The notes under the pieces: generated by a model
Databases searched by the model: none
What the model saw: only the letters and a program-made list of their open reading frames with translations
What the model was told of the DNA's origin: nothing
Program-made: the position numbers and the translations under genes
Part shown: positions 16,194-24,230 of the stretch, in pieces
How positions within the stretch are numbered: position 1 is the stretch's first letter
How the letters are laid out: the number at the start of each line of letters is the position of its first letter
Assembly: GCF_004217185.1 (NCBI RefSeq)
Contig: NZ_SHKL01000001.1
Coordinates: 4,400,001 to 4,464,000, forward strand
Origin: Pseudonocardia sediminis
GTDB lineage: Bacteria > Actinomycetota > Actinomycetes > Mycobacteriales > Pseudonocardiaceae
DNA: 64,000 nucleotides
Direction of reading: 5' to 3'

Positions 16194-17640
16194 GCCCACC
16201 GCGCCGACGGGCTCGGCGTTCCCCGCCCGGCTCCGGATCGTCGCCTGGATCATGCTGACCGTGGCCCTGGGGCTGCTCGCCGTCGTCCTCACCGTGCGCA
16301 GCGCCCTGCTCACCGACGTCGAGAACCAGGCCAACGAGAACATCGTCCAGGAGATCGACGAGTTCGCGACGTTCGCCGAGCGCGGCGTCGACCCGGACAC
16401 CGGAGCCCCGTTCGGCTCGGCCGGCCGGCTGCTCCCGCTCTACCTGGAACGCCAGTTCCCCAGCGGCGGCGAGGTCCTCCTCGGCTGGGACCGCGACGCC
16501 GCGCGGACCGGAACGTCCCCGCTGCTCGCCCAGACCGTCGACGACCGGTTCGGGCTGCGCGAGGACCAGGGCCTGGTGCGCGGCCTCGTCGACGGCCCGG
16601 AGCGCTCCGGTACCGCCTCCGTGGACGGCCGGGAGTTCCGCTGGGGCCGGACCGACGTGGACGGCGGGCCGGGCTCCGGCGGCGGCGCGTTCCTCGTGGC
16701 GGTGTTCCTCGAGCCCGGCCGCGAGGCGGTCGCCGAGGTCGTCGAGCTCGTGGTCGTCGTGTGCCTGGGCGGGCTCGTCCTGACCGTGGCGATCGCGTTC
16801 GTCGTGGCCGGCCGGATCCTGGCCCCGGTCCGCACGGTGGCCCGGGCCGCGAGCCGGATCACCCGGACCCGTCTCGGGTCCCGGATCGAGGTCCGCGGGC
16901 GCGACGACGTCGCCGCCCTCGCCCTGACCTTCAACGCGATGCTGGACCGGCTGCAGGAGGCGTCCCGGGTCCAGCGCGGCTTCTCCACCGCCGCCGGCAT
17001 CCGGCTGCGCGACGCCGTCGCCGTGATGGGCGACGACACCCGCCCGGCCCCGGAGCGGCGGGCGGCCGGCCGTCGCGCCGGGCAGATCCTCGACGACCTC
17101 GACGTGCTGGCCGCCGGACAGACCCCGGACTTCGTCGACCCGCGACCGACCGACCTGACCCGGCTCACCGGCTCCTTCGCCGAGGACGCACGCGCCCTCG
17201 GCGGACCCGGCTGGGTTGTCACCGACGTCGCGCACGGCACCGCCGACGTCGACCCGGACCGGCTCCGCGACGCCGTCGCGCGTCTGGCCCGCAACGCCCT
17301 GGAGAACTGCTCCGGCGTCGCCGACCTGCGCCTGGGCACCCGGACCACCGGCGACGACCTGGAGATCTGGGTCGCCGACGACGGCCCCGGCCTCACCGCG
17401 GCGCAGGCCGCCCGGGTGCTGAACCGCTACCAGGACCAGACCTCCGACCACGCCGGCGGCGTGGTCGGAGGTCTCGGGCTCGCCGTCGTGCGGGCCGTCG
17501 CCGACGCCCACGAGGGCTCCGCCTGGGTGGAGACGGCGCCCGGAGCCGGGGCCCTGTTCGGACTCCGCGTACCGCTGCGCCGGGTGGTCCCCGCCGGCGA
17601 CGCGACGACGGCGCCCGTTCCGGCCCGGGCCGCCCGATGA
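16186..17640 (+). CDS. HAMP-domain histidine kinase-like protein lacking the phospho-acceptor His
   Basis: The 484-residue membrane protein has TM1 (about 17-36), an extracytoplasmic region (about 37-185), TM2 (about 187-210), a HAMP domain (about 206-260), a DHp-like helix and a HATPase domain. The ATPase motifs are kept: N-box RNALENC near 368-374, G1 VADDGPG near 396-402 and G2 GGLGLAVV near 428-435. In the DHp helix, where kinases have F-x-x-D-x-S-H-E-L-R, this protein reads FSTAAGIRLR and the His position is Ile272. No response regulator is in the operon. It starts 8 bases inside the small-protein gene and its stop overlaps the permease start as ATGA. It may regulate the permease by nucleotide-driven conformation. 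Confidence 0.88.
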   Translation: MTEPTAPTGSAFPARLRIVAWIMLTVALGLLAVVLTVRSALLTDVENQANENIVQEIDEFATFAERGVDPDTGAPFGSAGRLLPLYLERQFPSGGEVLLGWDRDAARTGTSPLLAQTVDDRFGLREDQGLVRGLVDGPERSGTASVDGREFRWGRTDVDGGPGSGGGAFLVAVFLEPGREAVAEVVELVVVVCLGGLVLTVAIAFVVAGRILAPVRTVARAASRITRTRLGSRIEVRGRDDVAALALTFNAMLDRLQEASRVQRGFSTAAGIRLRDAVAVMGDDTRPAPERRAAGRRAGQILDDLDVLAAGQTPDFVDPRPTDLTRLTGSFAEDARALGGPGWVVTDVAHGTADVDPDRLRDAVARLARNALENCSGVADLRLGTRTTGDDLEIWVADDGPGLTAAQAARVLNRYQDQTSDHAGGVVGGLGLAVVRAVADAHEGSAWVETAPGAGALFGLRVPLRRVVPAGDATTAPVPARAAR

Positions 17641-19196
17641 CCGCGCCGGGCCCGTCCGGGACACGACCGGAGCGGTTCGAGACGCGCCCGCCGGGCCGGG
17701 TGGCGCGGGAGAGCGCGCCGGTGGTGCCGACCGGCCGGGCGCTGCTGCGCTCCCCCGCCCTGCGCCGGGGAGTCGTCGCCGTCGTCGCCCTGGCCGCGCT
17801 CGTCGGCGGGCTCGGCCTGGCCGCCGACCGCGTCCCCGGCCCGGGCGGTCCCGGGCTGAGCGACGACGGCCGGGTCACCGTCGTCGTGTTCACCGTCGCG
17901 GTGTCGGCGTGGGTGTTCACCCGGGTCGACGACACCTACGTCGCGCTCGGCGCGGCGGTCGCTCTCGTGCTGACCGGGGTGCTCGGGACCGACGGGCTGT
18001 TCGAGGCCCTCGGTGACGACACGATCTGGCTGCTGCTCTCGGCGTTCGTGATCGCCGCCGGCGTCACGAGCTCCGGGCTGGCCACCCGGGCCACGGCCTA
18101 TGTCGTGTCCGCGGCCCGGACCCCGCGCTCGCTGGCACACCTGCTGACCGGCGCCCTGGTCGTCACCACGTTCGCCATCCCGTCGACGTCCGGGCGGGCG
18201 GCGCTGGCGTTGCCGATCTTCCTCTGCCTGGCCCGGGTGTTCGCCGACCGGCCCGCGCTGGTGCGCACGCTGGCCCTGCTGTTCCCCACCGTCATCCTGC
18301 TCTCCGCGGTCGGGTCGCTGCTCGGGGCCGGAGCGCATCTGGTCACCAGCGAGGTACTGGTCGCCGCGACCGGCGAGGGCGTCGGCTTCGTGCGCTGGCT
18401 CCTGCTCGGGCTCCCGCTGGCGGTGGTGTCCGCGCACGTCGCCGCCGAGGTGGTGCTGCTGCTGTTCAGCTCGCGCGCCGAGCGCCGGCGACCGCTGCGC
18501 GTGGGCCCGGCCGACTTCGCCGCCGAGTCCCCGACCCCGGTGACCGGCCCGCTGTCGGTGGCCGAGTCGCGTGCCGCGCTGCTGCTGGGGGCGGTCGTGG
18601 TGCTGTGGTGCTCGGAGCCGCTGCACGGGATCGACCCGGCGATCGTCGCGCTCGTGGGGGCGCTGGTGGCGACGTCGCCGCGGTACGGGTCGGTGTCGCT
18701 GCCGGCCGCGCTGAGGTCGGCACCGTGGTCGTTGCTGCTGTTCCTCGCGGCCACGCTGGCGCTGGGCACCGCGCTCACGTCCTCCGGCGCGGCCGCGTGG
18801 TTCGCCGGAGGGCTGTTCGGGGGCTTCTCCGGCGACGGGGCGGCGGTCGCGTTCCTCGCCGTCGTCGTCGTGGCCTCGACGGCGATGCACCTGCTGGTCC
18901 AGTCGCGGTCGGCCCGGTCCTCGGTGCTGGTCCCGATCGTGGTGGCACTGTCACCCGCGGTCGGGGTGGACCCGGTCGCCGCCGCCATGGCGTCGACGGC
19001 GGCGGCCGGGTTCTGCCACACGCTGCCCTCGTCGGCGAAGCCGGTGGCGTTGTTCGCGAACGTCACCGGCACCGACACCTACACCCCGCGCGACCTGCTC
19101 CGGCTGTCCACGGTCCTGGCGCCGGTGTCGGCCGCGCTGGTCCTGGCGTTCAGCCTTCTCGTGTGGCCGATGCTCGGCCTGCCGTACCTCCGGTGA
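17637..19196 (+). CDS. SLC13/DASS-type anion permease
   Basis: The 519-residue product is a polytopic membrane protein with about 11-12 hydrophobic helices and the layout of DASS/ArsB-superfamily ion transporters (segments DDTIWLLLSAFVIAAG, AIPSTSGRAALALP and a repeated second half with LLFLAATLALGTAL). Such carriers import di- or tricarboxylates, sulfate or related organic anions, often with Na+. A cytoplasmic N-terminal tail of about 45 residues precedes the first helix. ATG 17637 overlaps the kinase-like stop as ATGA. With glycerate kinase first in the operon, a glycerate or hydroxy-acid substrate is likely but inferred. Confidence 0.87.
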   Translation: MTAPGPSGTRPERFETRPPGRVARESAPVVPTGRALLRSPALRRGVVAVVALAALVGGLGLAADRVPGPGGPGLSDDGRVTVVVFTVAVSAWVFTRVDDTYVALGAAVALVLTGVLGTDGLFEALGDDTIWLLLSAFVIAAGVTSSGLATRATAYVVSAARTPRSLAHLLTGALVVTTFAIPSTSGRAALALPIFLCLARVFADRPALVRTLALLFPTVILLSAVGSLLGAGAHLVTSEVLVAATGEGVGFVRWLLLGLPLAVVSAHVAAEVVLLLFSSRAERRRPLRVGPADFAAESPTPVTGPLSVAESRAALLLGAVVVLWCSEPLHGIDPAIVALVGALVATSPRYGSVSLPAALRSAPWSLLLFLAATLALGTALTSSGAAAWFAGGLFGGFSGDGAAVAFLAVVVVASTAMHLLVQSRSARSSVLVPIVVALSPAVGVDPVAAAMASTAAAGFCHTLPSSAKPVALFANVTGTDTYTPRDLLRLSTVLAPVSAALVLAFSLLVWPMLGLPYLR

Positions 19197-19202
19197 GCAC
19201 CC

Positions 19203-19254
19203 AGCGGCACACCACGGCTGTCGTCGCATGATCGGACAGCCGTGGTGTGCCGCT
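19203..19254. terminator. Perfect 20-bp stem hairpin between convergent genes
   Basis: Arms at 19203-19222 and 19235-19254 are exact reverse complements around a 12-base loop. It begins 6 bases after the permease stop and ends 9 bases before the stop of the convergent DUF1684 gene, so it probably ends both transcripts. As at 1726-1765, no T-tract follows. Confidence 0.8.
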
Positions 19255-19263
19255 CGGGGCGGC

Positions 19264-20079
19264 TCAGCCCAGGTCGGGGCGCAGCGGAGAGCGCTCGCCG
19301 GCCTCGACGGCGACGGCCAGGGTGTTGCCGGCCGGCGGGAGCGGGCAGGTGGCGTGCTCGATGAACGCGCACGGCAGGTTGACGGTGCGGTTCAGGTCGA
19401 GCGTCACGCGGCCGTCGTCGGCCGGGTCGGCGGTGCGCAGGATGCGGCCGCCGCCGTAGGTGGTCTCTCCCGACGTCGCGTCCCGGAAGTGCAGGGACAG
19501 GCCGGACTCCTTGCCCGCCAGCGCGACGAGTGTCTGGGCCGCGCCGTCGACGTCGAACGTCACCTCGCCGACCGCGGTCGGGAAGTGCTGCAGGCCCTCG
19601 ACGACGGCGTCGACGGTGATCCGGCGCGCCTGCGGGTAGGCGGTGAACGTGCCGTCGACGACCCAGCGCTCCTGCACCGGGAACGCGGGCACGCCGGAGA
19701 ACTCGGTAAGGGTGACGGCCTGCGGGTCGCGGACGCGCAGCGCGTAGCCGTCGGTGCGCCGGGCAATCTCGACCACGAGCCCACCGACGGTGACCATCAC
19801 GCCGGGGGCGCCGTCGACCGGGGCGATCGTGGCCGTGCCGTCGAGCGCGCCGTGCCCGGGGACGTCGACGGCGTCGGCGGCCGCGGCGGTGATCTCGACG
19901 GTGTCGGCGTCGCGGACCCGCCACGTACCGGGCAGGTCCGGGTACTGCGCCGGGTGCTCGTCGAGCCAGTGCAGCGCGGTGATGCTGAGCCAGCCGTGCG
20001 GTTCGGTGAGCATCTGCTCGCGCTCGTCGTGCCACTGCTGCCAGGCGGTGGCCAGGTCGGTGCTCTCGACGGTCGTCAT
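19264..20079 (-). CDS. DUF1684 domain-containing protein
   Basis: The 271-residue product matches the DUF1684 family by its conserved blocks: HGWLSITALHWL near the N-terminus, FSGVPAFPV, FRDATSGETTYGGGR and LDLNRTVNLPCAF followed by CPLPPAGNTLAVAVEAGE at the C-terminus. The family's biochemical role is not established; it has no signal peptide or membrane segment here. ATG 20079 (MTTVESTDL) is preferred to the upstream in-frame start. It lies downstream of two NTF2-like genes on the same strand and could be cotranscribed with them. Confidence 0.85.
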   Translation of the reverse strand: MTTVESTDLATAWQQWHDEREQMLTEPHGWLSITALHWLDEHPAQYPDLPGTWRVRDADTVEITAAAADAVDVPGHGALDGTATIAPVDGAPGVMVTVGGLVVEIARRTDGYALRVRDPQAVTLTEFSGVPAFPVQERWVVDGTFTAYPQARRITVDAVVEGLQHFPTAVGEVTFDVDGAAQTLVALAGKESGLSLHFRDATSGETTYGGGRILRTADPADDGRVTLDLNRTVNLPCAFIEHATCPLPPAGNTLAVAVEAGERSPLRPDLG

Positions 20080-20104
20080 GTGCTGCCTCTCGTCGTGTTC
20101 CGCG

Positions 20105-20572
20105 TTACTCCCCCGGTGCAACGCCGCCGGCTCCCGGGACCTTCCGCCAGTCGTCGAACGTCCAGGTGCGCACGGACGCGCCGCCCGGGTCGTCGTCGCG
20201 CCGGTTCCCGCGGTGCACGTCGCGCCGGGAGATCCGCCAGCCCTGCGGCGTCCGGACGAGCGTGTCGAGGTAGTCGCCGCTGCCGGCGGTGCCGTCGGTC
20301 CGGACGATGACGTACTTGCTCCAGGCCCGGACGGTGCCGTCCGGTGCGAGGCCGAGCAGGCTGTTCGTGGTGTGGTGCGGGTGGTACGGCGTCACCGCGC
20401 CGATCCGCTCGGCGATCGCGTCGAAGCCCTGCACCCCGCCGAACACGACGTCCGGGGTGAACACGGAGCCGAGCTCGTCGAAGTCGCCGTTGTCGATCAC
20501 CTGGGCGTAGCGGGCGAGGACGTCGAGGATCGCGCGGCCGTCCTCGACACCGACCGGGGCCAGCTCAGGCAT
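20105..20572 (-). CDS. SnoaL-like NTF2 family protein
   Basis: The 155-residue product has the SnoaL_4/NTF2 cone fold pattern: ILDVLARYAQVIDNGDFDELGSVFTPD at the N-terminus, HHTTNSLL in the middle and an ISRRDVHR strand at the end. Such small proteins are isomerases, dehydratases or subunits of hydroxylases. Its start lies 8 bases inside the end of the upstream paralogue, so the two are translated together and may form a heterodimer. No catalytic assignment can be made. Confidence 0.85.
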   Translation of the reverse strand: MPELAPVGVEDGRAILDVLARYAQVIDNGDFDELGSVFTPDVVFGGVQGFDAIAERIGAVTPYHPHHTTNSLLGLAPDGTVRAWSKYVIVRTDGTAGSGDYLDTLVRTPQGWRISRRDVHRGNRRDDDPGGASVRTWTFDDWRKVPGAGGVAPGE

Positions 20573-21062
20573 CGCGTCGTCCCTCGAATGCGGCGCGGTC
20601 GGACTCCCACACCGCGAACGTCGCCGTCGGCCACGGCGAGCCGTCCGGTGCGGTGTCGGCGCGGTTGCGCAGCCGCACCCGACGGCGGGCGATGCGCAGG
20701 CCGTCGGCGGTGGGGACGAGCAGGTCGGTGTAGTCGCCGGTGCCCGCGCCCGCGTCGAACCCGACGGTGATCAGCCGGCTCCAGGCGTGCACGGAGCCGT
20801 CGGGGCCGGGACGCAGCACGGTGTTGACGATGTGGTGCGACGGCAGGTGCTCCACCGTGCGCAGGTAGTCGCGGATCTCGCCGATCCCGTGCAGGGTCCC
20901 CCGCAGCGCGACGAACTCGGCGTCCGGGGTGAACAGCGCGTCCAGCTCGTCCCAGGCGCCGTTGTCGATCGCGTGCACGTAGCGGGAGAGCAGCTGGTCG
21001 ACCTCCCAGCCGGTCGCGGCGTCGACTCCCGGGGCCGGGTTCTTCTCGTCGTGCTCGTCCAT
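20565..21062 (-). CDS. SnoaL-like NTF2 family protein (paralogue)
   Basis: The 165-residue product is a paralogue of the next gene: LLSRYVHAIDNGAWDELDALFTPDAEF, SHHIVNTVL and IARRRVRLRNR occupy the same positions. It has a longer, charged N-terminal tail. ATG 21062 with GAGAGG upstream is chosen over the longer frame. It lies 46 bases downstream of the sigma factor gene on the same strand, which suggests but does not prove shared transcription. Confidence 0.84.
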   Translation of the reverse strand: MDEHDEKNPAPGVDAATGWEVDQLLSRYVHAIDNGAWDELDALFTPDAEFVALRGTLHGIGEIRDYLRTVEHLPSHHIVNTVLRPGPDGSVHAWSRLITVGFDAGAGTGDYTDLLVPTADGLRIARRRVRLRNRADTAPDGSPWPTATFAVWESDRAAFEGRRDA

Positions 21063-21108
21063 CGGTGGGGCCTCTCTCGTCGTCGGGATCGACCCTAGGT
21101 CGGATCCC

Positions 21109-21609
21109 TCAGGCGAGCATGGTCGACACCGAGCGCAGGCCACGGCTGGCCGCGGACTTCACGCTGCCCCGGCTGATCCCGGTCGTCTCGGCGATCTGGG
21201 CCTCGGACAGGTCGCCGTAGTAGCGCAGGAACAGCACCTGACGCTGGCGCGGGGGCAGCGCGTGCAGGGCGGCGGCCACGCCGCGGCGCTCCCCCGCCGT
21301 GAGCGCCATCGACTCGGCGGACCCGGCGTCGGGGACGTGCGGGGGCACGTAGGCGCGCTCGGTCCTGCGGCGCCGCAGCACCGAGCGGGCCCGGTTGAGC
21401 GTCGCGGTGCGCAGGTAGCCGGGCAGCGCGTCCGGGTCGCGCAGGCCGTCGCCACGGCGGTGCAGCCCGGCGAACACGTCCTGCACGACGTCCTCGGCGG
21501 TGGCCGGGTCGTCGACCAGCCCGAGCGCGAGACGCAGCAGCCGGGGCCGGTACCGCCGGTAGGCCTCGGTGAGCTCGGGTGCCGCTGCCGCGCAGGTCGT
21601 CATGGACAT
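21109..21609 (-). CDS. SigE-family ECF RNA polymerase sigma factor
   Basis: The 166-residue product has sigma region 2 (YRRYRPRLLRLALGLVDDPATAEDVVQDVF, about 16-45) and region 4 (ALPPRQRQVLFLRYYGDLSEAQIAETTG, about 115-145), and no C-terminal extension. Length and pattern match the SigE-fam (Streptomyces type) group of ECF factors. ATG 21609 follows AGAGG by 4 bases. There is no anti-sigma factor gene beside it; its neighbours are an EamA transporter upstream and two NTF2-like genes downstream. The control signal is unknown. Confidence 0.9.
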   Translation of the reverse strand: MSMTTCAAAAPELTEAYRRYRPRLLRLALGLVDDPATAEDVVQDVFAGLHRRGDGLRDPDALPGYLRTATLNRARSVLRRRRTERAYVPPHVPDAGSAESMALTAGERRGVAAALHALPPRQRQVLFLRYYGDLSEAQIAETTGISRGSVKSAASRGLRSVSTMLA

Positions 21610-21632
21610 GATCCTCTGCTGCGCCCGCCCCG

Positions 21633-21662
21633 CCCGGATCGGCCCGGAGACCGATTTCCGGG
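21633..21662. terminator. Imperfect hairpin after the EamA transporter gene
   Basis: CCCGGA-TCGG (21633-21642) pairs with CCGA-TT-TCCGGG (21651-21662) with a two-base bulge. It lies 50-79 bases downstream of the EamA stop and just upstream of the sigma gene start, so it could end the transporter transcript or act in the sigma leader. Confidence 0.35.
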
Positions 21663-21711
21663 CGGCCCGCCTCCACCGCAGGGATGAGACCTTCCGGGCT
21701 ACGGGGCGGCG

Positions 21712-22539
21712 TCAGTGGACGCGGGCGGCCTTCTCGGTGTCCGGGTCGGAGCGGGTCAGCATGACGACCCCGGCCAGGGCCAGCGCCAGCCCGAGGACCG
21801 CGGCCGGCTCCCAGCCCGACCGGATCCGGTCGCCGAGCAGGAACAGGCCGACCAGTCCGGGCACCACGACCTCGGTGACCGAGAGCACCGCCGTCGCCGT
21901 GCCGACCGCCCCGTCGCGCAGGGCCGCGGCGAACGCCAGCACGCCGAGCACCCCCATCACGACGACGGCGTAGACCAGCGGGTCGCGGAGCAGGTCACCG
22001 ACCGAGGTCCAGCCGAGCGGGCCGGGCTGGATCGCCCGCACGGCCAGCGCCACCCCGCCGAAGCCCAGCCCGGCCAGGAAGGCGAGCAGCATCGGCCGTC
22101 CGGCGCGCCAGACGAACGGCGCCGCGGCCAGGATCAGGACGAACGAGACCAGCAGGATCGGCGTCGCCACGGCCGGCAGCTCCGCGGGCCGCTCCGGTGC
22201 GGCGCTGCCGGCGACCAGGACCAGGCCCGCGAGCACCGCCACGACCCCGATCCGCTCGCGGCGGACGAGGTTCCAGACGCTCCAGCCGTTGTCGGCCAGG
22301 GTGGTGAACGCGATCGCGCCGGCCAGGATCGCCTGCACCGCGAACACCGGCAGGAACCGCAGCGCGACGACGGTGAACACCCAGGCCACGATGTCGGCGA
22401 ACAGACCGGCGAGGAACCAGGGCTGCAGCCACACCGCGCGCCCGTAGCGGGCGAGCCGGCTGCCCTTGGCCTCCCAGAGGGCGGCGACGGTGTTGCCCAC
22501 CATCGCGGCGACGGCGAAGAGCAGGGCGAGGATCGTCAT
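21712..22539 (-). CDS. EamA/DMT-family transporter
   Basis: The 275-residue product has about 9-10 hydrophobic segments and the DMT-superfamily pattern, with two related halves (AILAGAIAFTTLADNGW in the first, TATAVLSVTEVVVPGLVGLF in the second). Members export amino acids, nucleosides or small metabolites; the substrate cannot be told. ATG 22539 is the natural start, immediately followed by a hydrophobic helix. It is 54 bases downstream of the metal importer permease in the opposite sense of the operon end, and probably independent of it. Confidence 0.83.
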   Translation of the reverse strand: MTILALLFAVAAMVGNTVAALWEAKGSRLARYGRAVWLQPWFLAGLFADIVAWVFTVVALRFLPVFAVQAILAGAIAFTTLADNGWSVWNLVRRERIGVVAVLAGLVLVAGSAAPERPAELPAVATPILLVSFVLILAAAPFVWRAGRPMLLAFLAGLGFGGVALAVRAIQPGPLGWTSVGDLLRDPLVYAVVVMGVLGVLAFAAALRDGAVGTATAVLSVTEVVVPGLVGLFLLGDRIRSGWEPAAVLGLALALAGVVMLTRSDPDTEKAARVH

Positions 22540-22593
22540 GTCCCCGTCGAGTCTGCCCGCTGAGGGGCTGTGAGGCAGCGCAGCGCGCCGTCG

Positions 22594-23469
22594 TCACATC
22601 GGCTGTTCCTCCGTGGCGCGCACCGTGCGCCGGGTGATCAGACGGCCGAGGACGCCGTGGCTCGGGGAGAACAGATAAGCCAGCGTGAACGCGCTCGCCT
22701 GCGCGACGACGATCGTGCCGCCGGTGGACAGGTCGGCGTGGAAGCTCAGGTAGGTGCCGACGACCGAGGAGCCGATCGACACCGCCGCCGCGACCGCCAG
22801 CATCGACCCGAACCGGTCGGTGAGCAGGTACGCCGTCGCACCCGGGATGATCAGCATCGCGACGACCAGCACGATCCCGACCGCCTGCAGCGCGATCACC
22901 ACGGTCAGCGCGAGCAGTCCGAGCAGCAGCGCCTCCAGCCGCCGGGGGCTCAGCCCGATGGCGTGCGCGTGCGTCGGGTCGAACGCGAACAGCGTCAGGT
23001 CACGGCGCTTGACGAGCACGATCGCCAGCGTCACCGCGCTCATCACGAGTACCTGCACGATGTCGGAGTCGGAGACGCCGAGCAGGTTGCCGAACAGGAT
23101 GTGGGTCAGGTCGGTGTCGCTCGGGGTGCGTGAGATCAGCACGATCCCGAGCGCGAACAGCCCGGTGAACACCACCCCGATCGCGGCGTCCTCCTTGACC
23201 CGCGACGTCCGCCGCACGACGCCGATCAGCCCCACCGCGCCGACGCCGAACACGAACGCGCCGACCGCGAACGGGATCCCGATGATGTAGGACAGCACCA
23301 CCCCGGGAAGCACCGCGTGCGAGACCGCGTCGCCCAGCAGCGACCAGCCGATCAGCGTCAGCCAGCAGGACAGGATCGCGCAGATCCCGCCGGACACGAC
23401 CGCGACCAGCAGCGCGCGGAGCATGAAGTCGAACTGCAGCGGCGCGAGGATCCACTCGACGAAGCCCAT
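22594..23469 (-). CDS. Metal ABC transporter permease (Mn/Zn type, MntB/ZnuB family)
   Basis: The roughly 291-residue product has about 8 membrane helices and the ABC-3 family pattern: LGDAVSHAVLPGVVLSYIIG near 50-70, FTGLFALGIVLISR, and TDLTHILFGNLLGVS. It is the membrane pore of the importer encoded with the ATPase and lipoprotein upstream. ATG 23469 shares a base with the ATPase stop (TGATG); GTG 23472 one codon earlier is possible. The binding protein and regulator point to manganese. Confidence 0.88.
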   Translation of the reverse strand: MGFVEWILAPLQFDFMLRALLVAVVSGGICAILSCWLTLIGWSLLGDAVSHAVLPGVVLSYIIGIPFAVGAFVFGVGAVGLIGVVRRTSRVKEDAAIGVVFTGLFALGIVLISRTPSDTDLTHILFGNLLGVSDSDIVQVLVMSAVTLAIVLVKRRDLTLFAFDPTHAHAIGLSPRRLEALLLGLLALTVVIALQAVGIVLVVAMLIIPGATAYLLTDRFGSMLAVAAAVSIGSSVVGTYLSFHADLSTGGTIVVAQASAFTLAYLFSPSHGVLGRLITRRTVRATEEQPM

Positions 23470-24230
23470 CACGCGGCCCGGTGCGGTGCCGAGGACGTGC
23501 CGTCCGGTGGCGGGGGCGCGCCGAACGCGCCGGCCAGGACGTCCGGGGTCAGGACGTGCTCCGGGGTCCCGTGGGCGACGACGCGTCGCTGCAGCAGCAC
23601 GGCCTCGTCGCAGAGTGCCGGGACGCTCGCCAGGTCGTGGGTGGAGACCAGGACGGTGCGGCCCTCGTCGCGCAGCGCGTGCAGCAGATCGACGATCGTG
23701 GCCTCGGAACCCTTGTCGACGCCGGAGAACGGCTCGTCGAGCAGCAGCAGCGACGCGTCCTGGGCGATCGCCCGGGCGAGGAACGCCCGCTTGCGCTGCC
23801 CGCCGGACAGGGCGCCGATCTGGCGTCCGGCAAGGCAGGTGAGCCCGACCCGCTCGATCGCCTCGGCCACCGCCGTCCGGTCGTCGGGCCTCGGGCGGCG
23901 CATCGGGCCCATCCGCCCGTAGCGGCCCATCATCACCACGTCCGTGACGCCGACCGGGAACGCCCAGTCGACCGCGTCGGCCTGCGGGACGTAGGACACC
24001 GACCCGTCCTTCCGTGCCGCGGACGGGGTGCGGCCGAGCAGGGTGATCTCGCCGCGGTCCGGTCGCAGGGTGCCGATCAGGGCCTTGAACAGCGACGACT
24101 TGCCCGAGCCGTTCACGCCGAGCAGCCCGCAGACCCGCCCCGGCGCCACGTCGAGGTCGACGTCGTCGAGCGCGAGGACCTCGCCGTAGCGGACGGTCAG
24201 GCCGCGCACGGTGACCGCCTGCGCGCTCAC
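23469..24230 (-). CDS. Metal ABC transporter ATP-binding protein (Mn/Zn type)
   Basis: The 253-residue ATPase has Walker A GVNGSGKSS, the signature LSGGQRKRAFLARAI, Walker B LLLLDEPFSGVD and switch His in VLVSTHDLAS. The PQADAVDWAFPVGVTDVVMMGRYG segment is typical of metal-type (MntA/ZnuC) ATPases. The true start is GTG 24230, which overlaps the lipoprotein stop as GTGA; the frame runs open further upstream but only as a shadow of that gene. It powers import of the metal bound by the lipoprotein. Confidence 0.9.
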   Translation of the reverse strand: MSAQAVTVRGLTVRYGEVLALDDVDLDVAPGRVCGLLGVNGSGKSSLFKALIGTLRPDRGEITLLGRTPSAARKDGSVSYVPQADAVDWAFPVGVTDVVMMGRYGRMGPMRRPRPDDRTAVAEAIERVGLTCLAGRQIGALSGGQRKRAFLARAIAQDASLLLLDEPFSGVDKGSEATIVDLLHALRDEGRTVLVSTHDLASVPALCDEAVLLQRRVVAHGTPEHVLTPDVLAGAFGAPPPPDGTSSAPHRAA

